Shown here one piece after another: positions 42,025 through 50,991 of a DNA stretch of 64,000 nucleotides; position 1 is the first letter of the stretch, and each line of letters opens with the position of its first letter. Below the pieces are notes generated by a model. It searched no databases. It was not told the DNA's origin and saw only the letters and a program-made list of their open reading frames with translations. Position numbers and translations under genes: made by a program. The stretch is from Ideonella sp. (GTDB lineage Bacteria; Pseudomonadota; Gammaproteobacteria; Burkholderiales; Burkholderiaceae_C). The DNA lies in assembly GCF_016702655.1 (NCBI RefSeq), contig NZ_JADJDO010000009.1, positions 1 to 64,000 of the forward strand. Direction: 5' to 3'.

Positions 42025-43079
42025 GGGTTTCTCGTGGGGGTCAGGCTTCGGTTCTCGAACACGCCGAGCTTTCGGTGCAGCGGCGACTCGTCGGCGATGA
42101 AGAAGAAGGCCGGCGCGCTCGCCGAGCGGTTGGCGAGCGTGACTTCGCTGTAGCCCGGCGCGCAGCAGGTGTCGGCCTCGTCGAGTTCGAAGCGCTCGCC
42201 TTCGACCGTCACGTCGGCGGCGCCTTCGATCAGGTGGAACACCATCGCCGGCGAGCGAACCGGGAGCTTCAGCAATTGACCCGGGCGCAGCATCTGGGCA
42301 TAGAAGCCGAGGATGTTCTGCGCATCGCCGCCCGTCTCGGGGTTGGCGTAGGTGATCTGCACGCCCTGCAGATCGGGCCGGTTCGCGGCCAGCGCGGTGA
42401 GCGCGGCGCGCGCCTCGACCCAGGGATAGCGCAACATCGGGTAAGGCTTGTCGGCGCGCTCGAAGTCGACCGACGGCAGCATGCCGCCGCGTGCATAGAC
42501 CGTGTCGCCCTGCCCGGGCTCGACGGTCTGGCGCGCGCCGTCGACGTGATAGCTCGCCTCGATGTAGTAGACCAGCGGCAGGTCGAGCACGTCGGGCCAC
42601 ACCACCGGTGCGTCGCCGTCGTGGCCGTGCTCGTGCCACAGCCCGGTCGGGGTGAGGATCAGGTCGCCGCGGCGCATCGTGCACTTCTCGCCGCCCACCG
42701 TCGTGTACGCGCTCTCGCCTTCGACGATCATGCGCACCGCGTTGGGCGTGTGGCGGTGCGCAGGCGCCCATTCGCCGGGCAGCAGCAACTGCATGCCGAG
42801 ATACATCGCCGCGCTGGCCTGCATCTTCTCCAGGCCGTGGCCGGGGTTGGCGAGCACGAGCACGCGCCGCTCGGCCTTCTCGATCGGCGTCAGCTCGCCG
42901 GCCTTGAGCAGCAGCGGCCGGATCGCCCGGTACGGCCAGCAGGTGGCACGCGTCCTGCGCGCCGGCACCTGGGGCGGCAGCACTGCGCGCAGGCTGGGCC
43001 ACAGCGGTACCAGGTTGAGCTGCTCCAGTGCGTCGCGGTAGTCCTGCGGCAGGTCTTCGAGGCGGCCGAGTTCTCGCAT
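42021..43079 (-). CDS. nagI: Gentisate 1,2-dioxygenase
   Basis: A 352-residue bicupin iron dioxygenase that opens the ring of gentisate to maleylpyruvate. The N-terminal cupin holds the metal site in WAPAHRHTPNAVRMIVEGESAYT and HEHGHDG; the second, degenerate cupin is the C-terminal part (MVFHLIEGAADVTVEGERFE, DTCCAPGYSEVTLANRS). WPYRAIRPLLLKAGELTPIEKAERRVL is typical of the family. Start at the ATG at 43079. It lies downstream of the broken 3-hydroxybenzoate hydroxylase gene, so gentisate may now come from another source. Confidence 0.94.
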   Translation of the reverse strand: MRELGRLEDLPQDYRDALEQLNLVPLWPSLRAVLPPQVPARRTRATCWPYRAIRPLLLKAGELTPIEKAERRVLVLANPGHGLEKMQASAAMYLGMQLLLPGEWAPAHRHTPNAVRMIVEGESAYTTVGGEKCTMRRGDLILTPTGLWHEHGHDGDAPVVWPDVLDLPLVYYIEASYHVDGARQTVEPGQGDTVYARGGMLPSVDFERADKPYPMLRYPWVEARAALTALAANRPDLQGVQITYANPETGGDAQNILGFYAQMLRPGQLLKLPVRSPAMVFHLIEGAADVTVEGERFELDEADTCCAPGYSEVTLANRSASAPAFFFIADESPLHRKLGVFENRSLTPTRNP

Positions 43080-43115
43080 GTTCGTCTCCAGGCTTCGTCA
43101 GTTCGGCGGAGCCGG

Positions 43116-43182
43116 CGCCGGGCCGCTCCCAAGCGGCCCCGCCATCCTCGCGCGGGGATCGGTTGCCGCACCCGGCAACCGA
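43116..43182. repeat. Intergenic palindromes between nagX remnant and nagI
   Basis: CGCCGGGCCGCTCCCAAG at 43116-43133 is shared, in reverse, with 4941-4958 and belongs to the dispersed family. Further on, TCGGTTGCC at 43159-43167 pairs perfectly with 43174-43182 across a 6-nt loop. Confidence 0.65.
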
Positions 43183-43189
43183 GGAGTGG

Positions 43190-44378
43190 TCATGTCGCCA
43201 GACAGTTGCCGACGTTCCAGCCGTACAGCCATTCGAGCGCGTCGTAGAAGCGCTCGGGCGTGCGGCCCTTCCACAGGTCGTTGCGCACCAGGCGCTCGAC
43301 GCCCTTGGCGTGGTAGATGCGCCCCGTCTCGCGCCCCGACAGCACGATGCGCGCGGTGCGCGCGACGCGCGATCGCTGGTAGAGCTCGAGCGCCTGGGTC
43401 CAGTCGTTGCCGTGCACGCGCAGCGCCTCGCCGAGCGTGACGCCGTCCTCCATCGCCATGCACGCGCCCTGCGCCATGTACTGCGTCGTCGGGTGGGCGG
43501 CGTCGCCGAGCAGCGTCGCGCGGCCGAAGACCCAGTTCGCGATCGGCGGTGGCCCAGCGCTTCCAGCTCCTGGGAAGGTCGATCAGTTGGCGCGCCTTCG
43601 GGCAGATGCCCTGGAAGTAGCTCTGCACTTCTACCTTGCTGCCGTCGGTCACGCCCCACTCTTCCTGGTCGCGGCTGTGGAAGGTGACGACCACGTTGTA
43701 CTGCTCGCCGCCGCGCAGCGGGTAATGCACGAGGTGGCAGTTGGGGCCGACCCAGATGCTGGCCGCGTTCCAGCCCAGTTCTGCCGGGAAGTCCTGCTTG
43801 TCGACCACCGCGCGGTAGACCACGTGCCCGGTCACGCGCGGCGGGTCGTTCACGTACTGCGCGCGCACGACCGACTTTCCGCCGTCGGCGTCGACGAGCG
43901 CCTGGCCCTGGTGGCGCTGGCCGTTGGCGCAGTGCACGGTGACGCCCGCGTCATCCTGCTCGATGCGTTCGACGCGGGTGCTGGTCAGGAACTCGACCCG
44001 GCCCGTCTCCTGCGCGCCCTCGAGCAGCGACAGGTGAACGTCGACGCGGTGGATCACGGCGTAAGGGTTGCCGAAGCGCTCGCGGAAGGCCTCGCCGGTG
44101 GGGATGCGGGCGACCAGCGACTCGTCGAGCGCGTCGTGCATCACCATGCAGTCGGTTTAGACGGCGCGGCCACGCGCCTTCTCGCCGACGCCGAGCGCGT
44201 CGAAGGCGTGAAAGGCGTTCGGGCCATGCTGGATGCCGGCGCCAATCTCGCCGATCGTGGCGGCCTGCTCGAGCACCTTGACCGTGAAGCCCTGGCGCAC
44301 CAGCGCGAGCGCGGCGGCGAGGCCGCCAATGCCGCCGCCGGCGACCAGCACGGGCAGTGAGTTGGATGCCTAAGTCAT
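43190..44378 (-). pseudogene. nagX: 3-hydroxybenzoate 6-hydroxylase, inactivated by three lesions
   Basis: The gene once encoded an FAD monooxygenase (about 400 residues) that turns 3-hydroxybenzoate into gentisate. The FAD motif PVLVAGGGIGGLAAALALV, the middle GNPYAVIHRVDVHLSLLEGA and the second FAD site ATLLGDAAHPTTQYMAQGAC are intact in sequence. Three lesions are seen: codon 3 is TAG (44370-44372, probably from CAG); a TAA at 44157-44159 stands where the context calls for TAC (GRAV-Y-TDCMVMHD); and near 43545 the frame shifts between WATADRE and NWVFGRAT, best explained by loss of about 11 nt between two CGATCGCGA copies. The original start ATG is at 44378 with GGAG upstream. Confidence 0.9.
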
Positions 44379-44462
44379 CTCTTGCGTCTCCAGTTCAGGC
44401 TCGGACATTCGGGGCAGACAGCTTCGAGGCATGTCTGCGTCAGATCAACTTGTGTGCTAATC

Positions 44463-44497
44463 ATCAGTATACTGATTACAAGTGTAATGATATCATT
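44463..44497. promoter_or_regulatory. Two palindromic operators between nagX and marR
   Basis: ATCAGTATACTGAT at 44463-44476 and AATGATATCATT at 44486-44497 are both perfect palindromes in an AT-rich island of an otherwise very GC-rich region. Their centres are 22 bp apart, two helical turns. They lie between the divergent gentisate genes and the marR gene, the expected place for MarR binding, and the first includes TATACT, usable as a -10 box in either direction. Confidence 0.65.
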
Positions 44498-44540
44498 GCC
44501 AACACGAAATCAGGGTAAACACTTATCCGCCAGCAGCGCC

Positions 44541-45020
44541 ATGACGAAGAAGCAAGCCGCCCAGCGTGTCGCGCTCGACACCCTGCCCGGCTACCACATC
44601 CGCCGCCTGCACCAGATCTCGGTCGCGATCTTCCTGCAGGAGACCGAGGCGCATGGCCTGACGCCGGTGCAGTTTGCCGCGCTGCAGACCGCTGCCAACG
44701 ACCCCGGGCTCGACCAGCGCACGCTCGCGCGCACGATCGGGCTCGACACCTCGACCGTCGGCGGCGTCATCGACCGGCTCGAGGCGCGCGGCCTGCTGCA
44801 ACGCAACGCCTCGCCCGCGGACCGGCGCGTACGGCTGCTCACGCCCACCGACGCCGGGCGCGCGCTGCTGGCCGCCACGTTGCCGGCGCTGCTGCGCGCC
44901 CAGCAGCGCATGCTCGAACCGCTGCCCGCGCGCGAGCGCGCCGAGTTCCTGCGCATGCTCGCGGTGCTGGTCACGGCCAACAACGAACTCAGCCGCGCGC
45001 CGAGCGAGGCTGCGTCGTGA
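44541..45020 (+). CDS. MarR family transcriptional regulator
   Basis: A 159-residue winged-helix regulator. The DNA-binding part has LTPVQFAALQTAANDPGLDQ, RTLARTIGLDTSTVGGVIDRL and the wing LLQRNASPADRRVRLLTPTDAG; flanking helices form the dimer (YHIRRLHQISVAIFLQE and the C-terminal LRMLAVLVTANNEL). Divergent from the gentisate genes, it most likely represses them until an aromatic acid binds. The ATG at 44541 was chosen since the conserved part starts soon after; the frame is open upstream across the operator region. Confidence 0.93.
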   Translation: MTKKQAAQRVALDTLPGYHIRRLHQISVAIFLQETEAHGLTPVQFAALQTAANDPGLDQRTLARTIGLDTSTVGGVIDRLEARGLLQRNASPADRRVRLLTPTDAGRALLAATLPALLRAQQRMLEPLPARERAEFLRMLAVLVTANNELSRAPSEAAS

Positions 45021-45059
45021 CGACACCCCGCTCGCCGGGTACGGCGACCGACCCTCCGC

Positions 45060-45125
45060 GAGGGTAGGGCCTTGCTTGGGGCGGCCCGGCGCGGCGGCCC
45101 TGGACCTGCCGCAGTCCCTGGCCGC
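45060..45125. repeat. Dispersed GC-rich repeat copy
   Basis: 45075-45091 is the exact reverse complement of CGCCGGGCCGCCCCAAG, found in direct orientation at 28825-28841 and 56314-56330. It lies just after the marR gene. Confidence 0.7.
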
Positions 45126-45172
45126 CGCCTGTGGCCTAATCGCGGGTTGACCGAACCCTTACGGAGCCAATC

Positions 45173-45424
45173 ATGGGCAACAAGATCAAGACCGAAGCCG
45201 ACCGCCGCGCGACGCCGCGCCCCGCAGCGCCGCTGGGCGTGACCGTGACCACGCAGCGCGGTCAGAAGCGCAGCCTCGAGCGCGGCTCGCACACGCGCAG
45301 CAAGAAGAACCCCGGCCGGCACAGCGGCGAGGTGAGCCCCCCCCCGCGGCCCCCGGGGGGACCCAGCCGGCCGGGATCGGCCCGGCGCCGGCTGAGGCAG
45401 CGCCGCCCGGCGCAGCCATGCTGA
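45173..45424 (+). CDS. Small basic hypothetical protein
   Basis: An 83-codon frame with a good ribosome site (ACGGAG, 9 nt before the ATG). The first 50 residues (MGNKIKTEADRR, GVTVTTQRGQKRSLERGSHT, RSKKNPGRHSGE) look like a real, very basic small protein; the rest runs into GC-rich repeat sequence (45330-45415) and reads as Pro/Arg-rich filler, so the true end may have been altered by the repeat. I do not recognise the family. It overlaps the start of the flavoprotein gene by seven bases. Confidence 0.45.
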   Translation: MGNKIKTEADRRATPRPAAPLGVTVTTQRGQKRSLERGSHTRSKKNPGRHSGEVSPPPRPPGGPSRPGSARRRLRQRRPAQPC

Positions 45425-47082
45425 GGATCACCGAACTTCGGCTGCCGCTGGACCACGCCGACGCAGCGCTGCGCGCGGCCATCGTCGCGCGGCTCGGCGT
45501 CGCCGATGCCGATCTGCTGTCGTTCACGGTCTTCCGGCGCGCCTGGGATGCGCGCAAGAAGAGCGCGATCGTTCTCAGCTACAGCGTCGACTGCGAGTTG
45601 CGCGCCGACGTCGAAACGGCCATCCACGCGCGCCTCGCCGGCGACCGGCAGATCCGGCCGACGCCCGACACCGCGTATCGCTTTGTCGGCCACGCTCCCG
45701 CAGATTTCGCCGCCAGCGGCCGGCCGCGGCCCGTCGTCGTCGGCTTCGGCCCCTGCGGCCTCTTCGCCGCGCTCGTACTGGCGCAGATGGGCTTTGCGCC
45801 GATCGTGCTCGAGCGCGGCAAGCAGGTGCGCGAGCGCACGCAGGACACCTGGGGCCTGTGGCGGCGCGGCGTGCTCGACCCGGAGTCGAACGTGCAGTTC
45901 GGCGAAGGCGGCGCGGGCACCTTCTCCGACGGCAAGCTGTGGAGCCAGATCTCCGACCCGCGCCACCTGACGCGCAAGGTCCTCACCGAGTTCGTCAAGG
46001 CCGGCGCGCCGGAAGAGATCCTCTACGTCGCCAAGCCGCACATCGGCACCTTCCGCCTCGTCTCGATGATCGAGAAGATGCGCGCCGAGATCGAGTCGCT
46101 CGGCGGCGAGATCCGCTTCCGCCAGCAGGTGACGGACCTGCTGATCGAGGGCGGACGCTTGCGCGGCCTCGTCCTTGGCGGTGGCGAGGAACTGCGCGCC
46201 GATCACGTCGTGCTCGCCCTCGGCCACAGCGCGCGCGACACCTTCGCGATGCTGCAGCGGCGCGGCGTCGCGCTGCAGGCCAAGCCGTTCTCGATCGGCT
46301 TTCGCGTCGAGCATCCGCAAGGGCTGATCGACCGCGCGCGCTTCGGTGCGAGCGCCGGCCACCCGATCCTCGGCGCCGCGGACTACAAGCTCGTGCATCA
46401 CGCGAAGAACGGCCGCTCGGTCTACAGCTTCTGCATGTGCCCCGGCGGCACGGTCGTCGCGGCGACCTCGGAGATCGGCCGCGTCGTCACCAACGGCATG
46501 AGCCAGTACTCGCGCAACGAGCGCAACGCGAACGCCGGCATCGTCGTCGGCGTCGCGCCCGAGGACTACCGGCAACGGCCGGGTGACGGCAGCGTCGATC
46601 CGCTCGACGGCGTCGCGTTCCAGCGCACGTGGGAGTCGCGCGCGTTCGAGCTCGGCGGCGGCGGCTATGTCGCGCCGGGGCAGATGCTCGGGGACTTCGT
46701 GCGCCGCCAGGCGTCGAGCGCATTCGGCGCCGTGCTGCCGTCCTACACGCCCGGCGTGCGGCCGACCGACCTCGCCGCGCCCGGCCGCGAGAGCCTGCCC
46801 GGCTACGCGCTCGACGCGATCCGCGAGGCGTTGCCGGCGTTCGAGCGCCAGATCAAGGGCTTCGCGATGGCCGACGCGGTTCTCACCGGCGTCGAGACGC
46901 GCACCTCGTCGCCGCTGCGCATCCCGCGCGGGCCGGATCGGCAGAGCGTCAACGTCGCCGGGCTCTACCCGGCCGGCGAAGGCGCGGGCTACGCGGGTGG
47001 CATCATGTCCGCCGGCGTCGACGGCATCGAGGTCGCCGAGTCCGTGGCGCGGCATCTGCTGGCCGCGGCCGCGCCGGGATAA
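45418..47082 (+). CDS. NAD(P)/FAD-dependent dehydrogenase (COG2509 type)
   Basis: A 554-residue flavoprotein of the uncharacterised FAD-dependent dehydrogenase family. The N-terminal 90 residues form a small domain (LRITELRLPLDH, FTVFRRAWDARKKSAIVLSY) found only in this family. The FAD motif follows (PVVVGFGPCGLFAALVLAQMG), with FGEGGAGTFSDGKLWSQI, SIGFRVEHPQGLIDRARFG, SFCMCPGGTVVAATSE and the C-terminal LYPAGEGAGYAGGIMSAGVDG. No substrate is known. It starts at the ATG at 45418; the acylase gene follows after 25 nt. Confidence 0.9.
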   Translation: MLRITELRLPLDHADAALRAAIVARLGVADADLLSFTVFRRAWDARKKSAIVLSYSVDCELRADVETAIHARLAGDRQIRPTPDTAYRFVGHAPADFAASGRPRPVVVGFGPCGLFAALVLAQMGFAPIVLERGKQVRERTQDTWGLWRRGVLDPESNVQFGEGGAGTFSDGKLWSQISDPRHLTRKVLTEFVKAGAPEEILYVAKPHIGTFRLVSMIEKMRAEIESLGGEIRFRQQVTDLLIEGGRLRGLVLGGGEELRADHVVLALGHSARDTFAMLQRRGVALQAKPFSIGFRVEHPQGLIDRARFGASAGHPILGAADYKLVHHAKNGRSVYSFCMCPGGTVVAATSEIGRVVTNGMSQYSRNERNANAGIVVGVAPEDYRQRPGDGSVDPLDGVAFQRTWESRAFELGGGGYVAPGQMLGDFVRRQASSAFGAVLPSYTPGVRPTDLAAPGRESLPGYALDAIREALPAFERQIKGFAMADAVLTGVETRTSSPLRIPRGPDRQSVNVAGLYPAGEGAGYAGGIMSAGVDGIEVAESVARHLLAAAAPG

Positions 47083-47107
47083 GCAAAACAACGAGGAGAA
47101 GACCGGG

Positions 47108-49520
47108 ATGGGCAAGTTCATCAAGTGGACGCTCGCCGTCGTGCTGGCAGCGCTCGTCGCCGCCGTTGCCGGCGCCTACCTTTTCGCCCGCGCCAAGGGC
47201 CAGCCGCAGGTCGACGGAACGCTCAAGCTCGCCGGATTGACCGCGCCGGTCAAGGTGCTGCGCGACGAGCTCGGCGTGCCCTATGTCTTCGCCGCCAACG
47301 TGCCCGACCTGATCCGCGCCCAGGGCTTCGTCACGGCGCAGAACCGGCTGCTGCAGATGGAGCTCTTTCGCGCCACCTGGCGCGGCGAACTGGCCGCCAC
47401 CTTCGGCGCCGATGCACTGCCGAGCGACATCCGCATGCGCGTGCTCGGCATGCGCCGCAACGGCGACCGCCACGCCGCGAAGATCGACGCGGCCACGCGC
47501 GCGCTGCTGCAGCAGTACGTCGACGGCGTCAACGCCTACGTGCGCGACCACGCGGCCGACCACCCGATCGAGCCCCGGCTCGCCGGCCTCGCGCCGTCTC
47601 AGTGGAGCGTGGCCGACCTAGTGACGCTGGTCCACTTCGTGCACTACACGCATGCGACCAACTTCAAGGCCGAGGTTGTCGCGCAAAAGCTGATCGACAA
47701 GCTCGGGCTCGAACACGCGCGCGAGATCTTCCCGCTCACCGTCAACCCCGACTGGGACGCCAAGGGCGCCAATGTCGCCGCAGCCGGCGCCGGGCAGTGG
47801 CTGGGCCTGCAGTGGTCTGACCTCACCGTGGCGCCGGAAACGCTCAACCACCAGGGCCTCGGCTCGAACAACTGGGCGGTCGGTCCGTCGCGCTCGGCGT
47901 CGGGCAAGGCGATGGTGGTCAACGACCCGCACCTGGACAGCCGCATCCTGCCCGGCTACTGGCACCCGATCGGCCTCTTCGCGCCCGGCGTGCAGGCCGT
48001 CGGCGCGGCGCTGCCGGGCATGCCCGGCATCCTGGTCGGCCGCACGAAGCACGTCGCGTTCGGCGTCACCAACGCGTACGGCGACGTGCAGGACCTCTAC
48101 ATCGAGACCATCGATCCCGCCAACCCGCAGCACTACCTCGACGGCGGCAGGAGCGTGCCGTTCGAGGTCGTCACCGAGGCGATCCGGGTCAAGGACAAGG
48201 CCGCGCCCGGCGGCATGCGCGAGCAGGCGCTCAAGGTGCGCTACACGCGCCGCGGCCCCGTGATCACCGACCACGCCGGCCTCGGACCCAAGGGCGACAA
48301 GCTGCTCGTGCTGCGCTCGACCGATGCCGAGGTACTCGCTCCGGTGCTCGGCTATGAAGGCCTGCTGACGGCGCCCGACGCGGCGGCCTTCGACCGCGAA
48401 CTGCAGAAGATGGACCTGATGATGTTCAACTTCGTGTTCGGCGACGACCAGGGCGCGATCGCCCACCGCGCGACGGGCGCGGTGCCGATCCGCGCCGGCG
48501 GCGCCGGCGCCATCCCGCACGCGCCGCCGGTCGACGGCAGCGACGACTGGACCGGCTTCATCCCCAAGGACCGCATGCCCGGCATGATGAACCCGCAACG
48601 GGCCTGGGTCGGCACGGCCAACCACGACACGACGCCGCAGGGCTTCGAGTGGTACTACACGAACTACGTATCGCCCAACTACCGCTACCGGCGCATCGGC
48701 GAGGTGCTCGGCGCCGGACGCAAGATGACGGTGGACGACCACTGGAAGCTGATGACCGACGACCGCAACCTGCAGTCCGACGTGCTGCGCGCAACCATCG
48801 TCGCCGCGCTGAAGGCCGACCCCGCGCACAAGGACCTGGCCGCGATCCTCGAGTCCTGGGACGGCGTCGACCGCGCCGAGCAGGCGCCGCCGCTCGTCTA
48901 CCAGGCGCTGTACCGGCAGATCGCGCTCGCCACCTTCACGCCCAGGCTCGGCGACGACGTCGACTCAGGACATGCTCTCGACCTGGTACTTCTGGCAGCA
49001 GCGCTTCGACGCCCTCGCCGCGACGCCCGACTCGCCCTGGTTCGACGACCCGGCGACAAGCGGCCGCCGCGAGACGCTCGCCGACGTGATCCGCGCCGCG
49101 GCACCGAAGGCGCGCGCCGAACTCGAAACGCTGCAGGGCAAGGACCCGGCCGCCTGGCGCTGGGGCAAGGCGCACGCGTTGCGCTTCGTGAGCCCGCTCA
49201 GGCGCAACGGCGCCGGGCAGGAACTGGTGGGCGGCTTCACCGTCGAGCGCCCCGGCAGCGGCGAGACGCTCAACCGCGGCGTGTACGACTTCATGAAGCC
49301 CTACGACGTCAACTTCTTCGCCTCGATGCGCGTCGTGACCGACTTCGGCGACCCGGACAAGATCGACGCCGTCATCGCCGGCGGCGTGAGCGAGCGCCAC
49401 TTCCAGCCGCACCAGAACGACCAGGCCAGGCTGCTCGTCGCGAACGAGCGCCGCGCGTGGTGGTTCAACCCCGCCAAGGCCGAGGCGAACGCCAAGTCGA
49501 CGCTGCAGCTCGTGCCCTGA
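47108..49520 (+). pseudogene. Penicillin acylase family protein (Ntn-hydrolase), frameshifted near the C-terminus
   Basis: An exported amidase of the penicillin/AHL acylase family. An N-terminal membrane helix or signal (KWTLAVVLAALVAAVAGAYLF) is followed by the alpha part (LRDELGVPYVFAAN, AQGFVTAQNRLLQMELFR) and the beta part starting at the nucleophile Ser in GLGSNNWAVGPSRSASG, exposed by self-cleavage after Gly. The frame breaks near 48961: GDDVDSGHA should continue as TQDMLSTWYFWQQRF, which is in the next frame and runs to a stop at 49520. One extra base, or two missing, explains it; intact length is about 803 residues. Possible roles are beta-lactam or acyl-homoserine-lactone cleavage. 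Confidence 0.85.
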
Positions 49521-49522
49521 AG

Positions 49523-49557
49523 CGACAACGGGAAGCGCATCGCGCTTCCCGTTGTCG
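49523..49557. terminator. Bidirectional hairpin terminator
   Basis: A perfect 16-bp stem (49523-49538 with 49542-49557, arm CGACAACGGGAAGCGC) and a 3-nt loop lie 3 nt after the acylase stop and before the end of the convergent thiolase gene. No T-tract follows on either side. Confidence 0.8.
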
Positions 49558-49598
49558 GTGTCGCTGCCGCGCTGCGGCAGTGCGTGACGGTCAGAGGG

Positions 49599-50783
49599 TC
49601 AGAGCCGCTCGAACACCGCCGCGATGCCCTGCCCGCCGCCGATGCACATCGTGACGAGTGCGTAGCGGCCGCCGGTGCGGTGCAGTTCGTAGATCGCCTT
49701 GGTGGCGAGGAAGGCGCCCGAGCAGCCGATCGGGTGGCCGAGCGCGATCGCGCCGCCGTTCGGGTTGACCTTCTTCAGGTCGAACTCGAGGCCGCGCGCG
49801 ACGGCGATCGCCTGCGCCGCGAAGGCCTCGTTGCTCTCGATCACGTCCATCTGGTCGAGCGTGAAGCCGCCCTTCTTCAGCGCCAGCTTGGTGGCCGGGA
49901 TCGGGCCTTCGCCCATGATCTCGTTGGGCACGCCGGCCACGGCGTAGCTCGCCAGGCGCGCCAGCGGCTTGTGGCCTGCCGCAGCGGCGACGGTCGCATC
50001 GCCTAGCACGAAGAACGCCGCGCCATCGTTGATGCCCGACGAGTTGCCGGCCGTCACCGAGCCGTCCTTCTTGAACGCCGGCTTCATCTTGCCAAGCGTC
50101 TCCAGCGTCGTGCTCGCCTTGACGTGCTCGTCGGTGTCGAAGGTGACCTCGCCCTTTCTCGTCTGCTTGACGATCGGCACGATCTGGCTCTTGAAGCGCC
50201 CCTCGGCGATCGCCGCCGCCGCCTTGCGGTGCGACTCGACGGCGAGCGCGTCCTGCTCCTCGCGCGTGATGCCCCACTTGGTGACGAGGTTCTCGGCCGT
50301 GATGCCCATGTGGCCGACGCCGAACGGGTCGGTCAGCGCGGCGACCATCGCATCGATCATCTTCGCGTCGCCCATGCGCGCGCCGCTGCGCATCTGCGGC
50401 GACAGGTAGGCGCCGCGGCTCATCACCTCGACGCCGCCGCCGACGCCGTAGTCGCAGTCGCCGAGCAGGATGTTCTGCGCCGTCGTCACGATGCCCTGCA
50501 GGCCCGACGAGCACAGGCGGTTGACGGCCATCGCGACCGAGTCCATCGGCAGCCCGGCCTGGATAGCCGCGACGCGCGCGACGTAGGGATAGCGGCTTTC
50601 GGTCGGGATGCAGTTGCCCACCGTCACGTAGTTGATCGCCTTCGGATCGACGCCCGAGCGCTTGACCGCCTCCTTCATCACCATGCCGGCGAGTTCCGCC
50701 GGCTCGATGTCGGCGAGCGACCCGCCGAACGTTCCGATCGCCGACCGGGCCGCACCCAAAACCACCACATCACGCTTGCTCAT
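49599..50783 (-). CDS. bktB: Acetyl-CoA C-acyltransferase / beta-ketothiolase
   Basis: A 394-residue thiolase, normal length. The nucleophile Cys91 is in AVNRLCSSGLQGI, the second site is NEAFAAQAIAVARG with its conserved Asn-Glu, the His in NPNGGAIALGHPIGCSG and the second Cys in VTMCIGGGQGIA. The opening AARSAIGTFGGSLADIEPAEL is typical of the biosynthetic thiolases PhaA/BktB that make acetoacetyl-CoA or longer 3-ketoacyl-CoA for polyhydroxyalkanoate; which of them cannot be settled by sight, and no phaB or phaC gene is near. Starts at an ATG at 50783. Confidence 0.92.
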   Translation of the reverse strand: MSKRDVVVLGAARSAIGTFGGSLADIEPAELAGMVMKEAVKRSGVDPKAINYVTVGNCIPTESRYPYVARVAAIQAGLPMDSVAMAVNRLCSSGLQGIVTTAQNILLGDCDYGVGGGVEVMSRGAYLSPQMRSGARMGDAKMIDAMVAALTDPFGVGHMGITAENLVTKWGITREEQDALAVESHRKAAAAIAEGRFKSQIVPIVKQTRKGEVTFDTDEHVKASTTLETLGKMKPAFKKDGSVTAGNSSGINDGAAFFVLGDATVAAAAGHKPLARLASYAVAGVPNEIMGEGPIPATKLALKKGGFTLDQMDVIESNEAFAAQAIAVARGLEFDLKKVNPNGGAIALGHPIGCSGAFLATKAIYELHRTGGRYALVTMCIGGGQGIAAVFERL

Positions 50784-50991
50784 GCTCAGCCTCCGCTAAA
50801 GTTGAATCCGGGCTGGCGATTGGACACCTCCGGACTGGCATCTACCTTACGCCAGTTTAGCGCTGCTGTCGTCGCGCAGGCGCGCAAGGCCGAGGGGGGC
50901 CTACCGCACGGCGCTGGGCAACGCTCGCCTGCATGCGGTCAGTCCCGGTAGGCCCCCAACTGCCGTCGTCGGCTCGATGCACACTTGCGCC

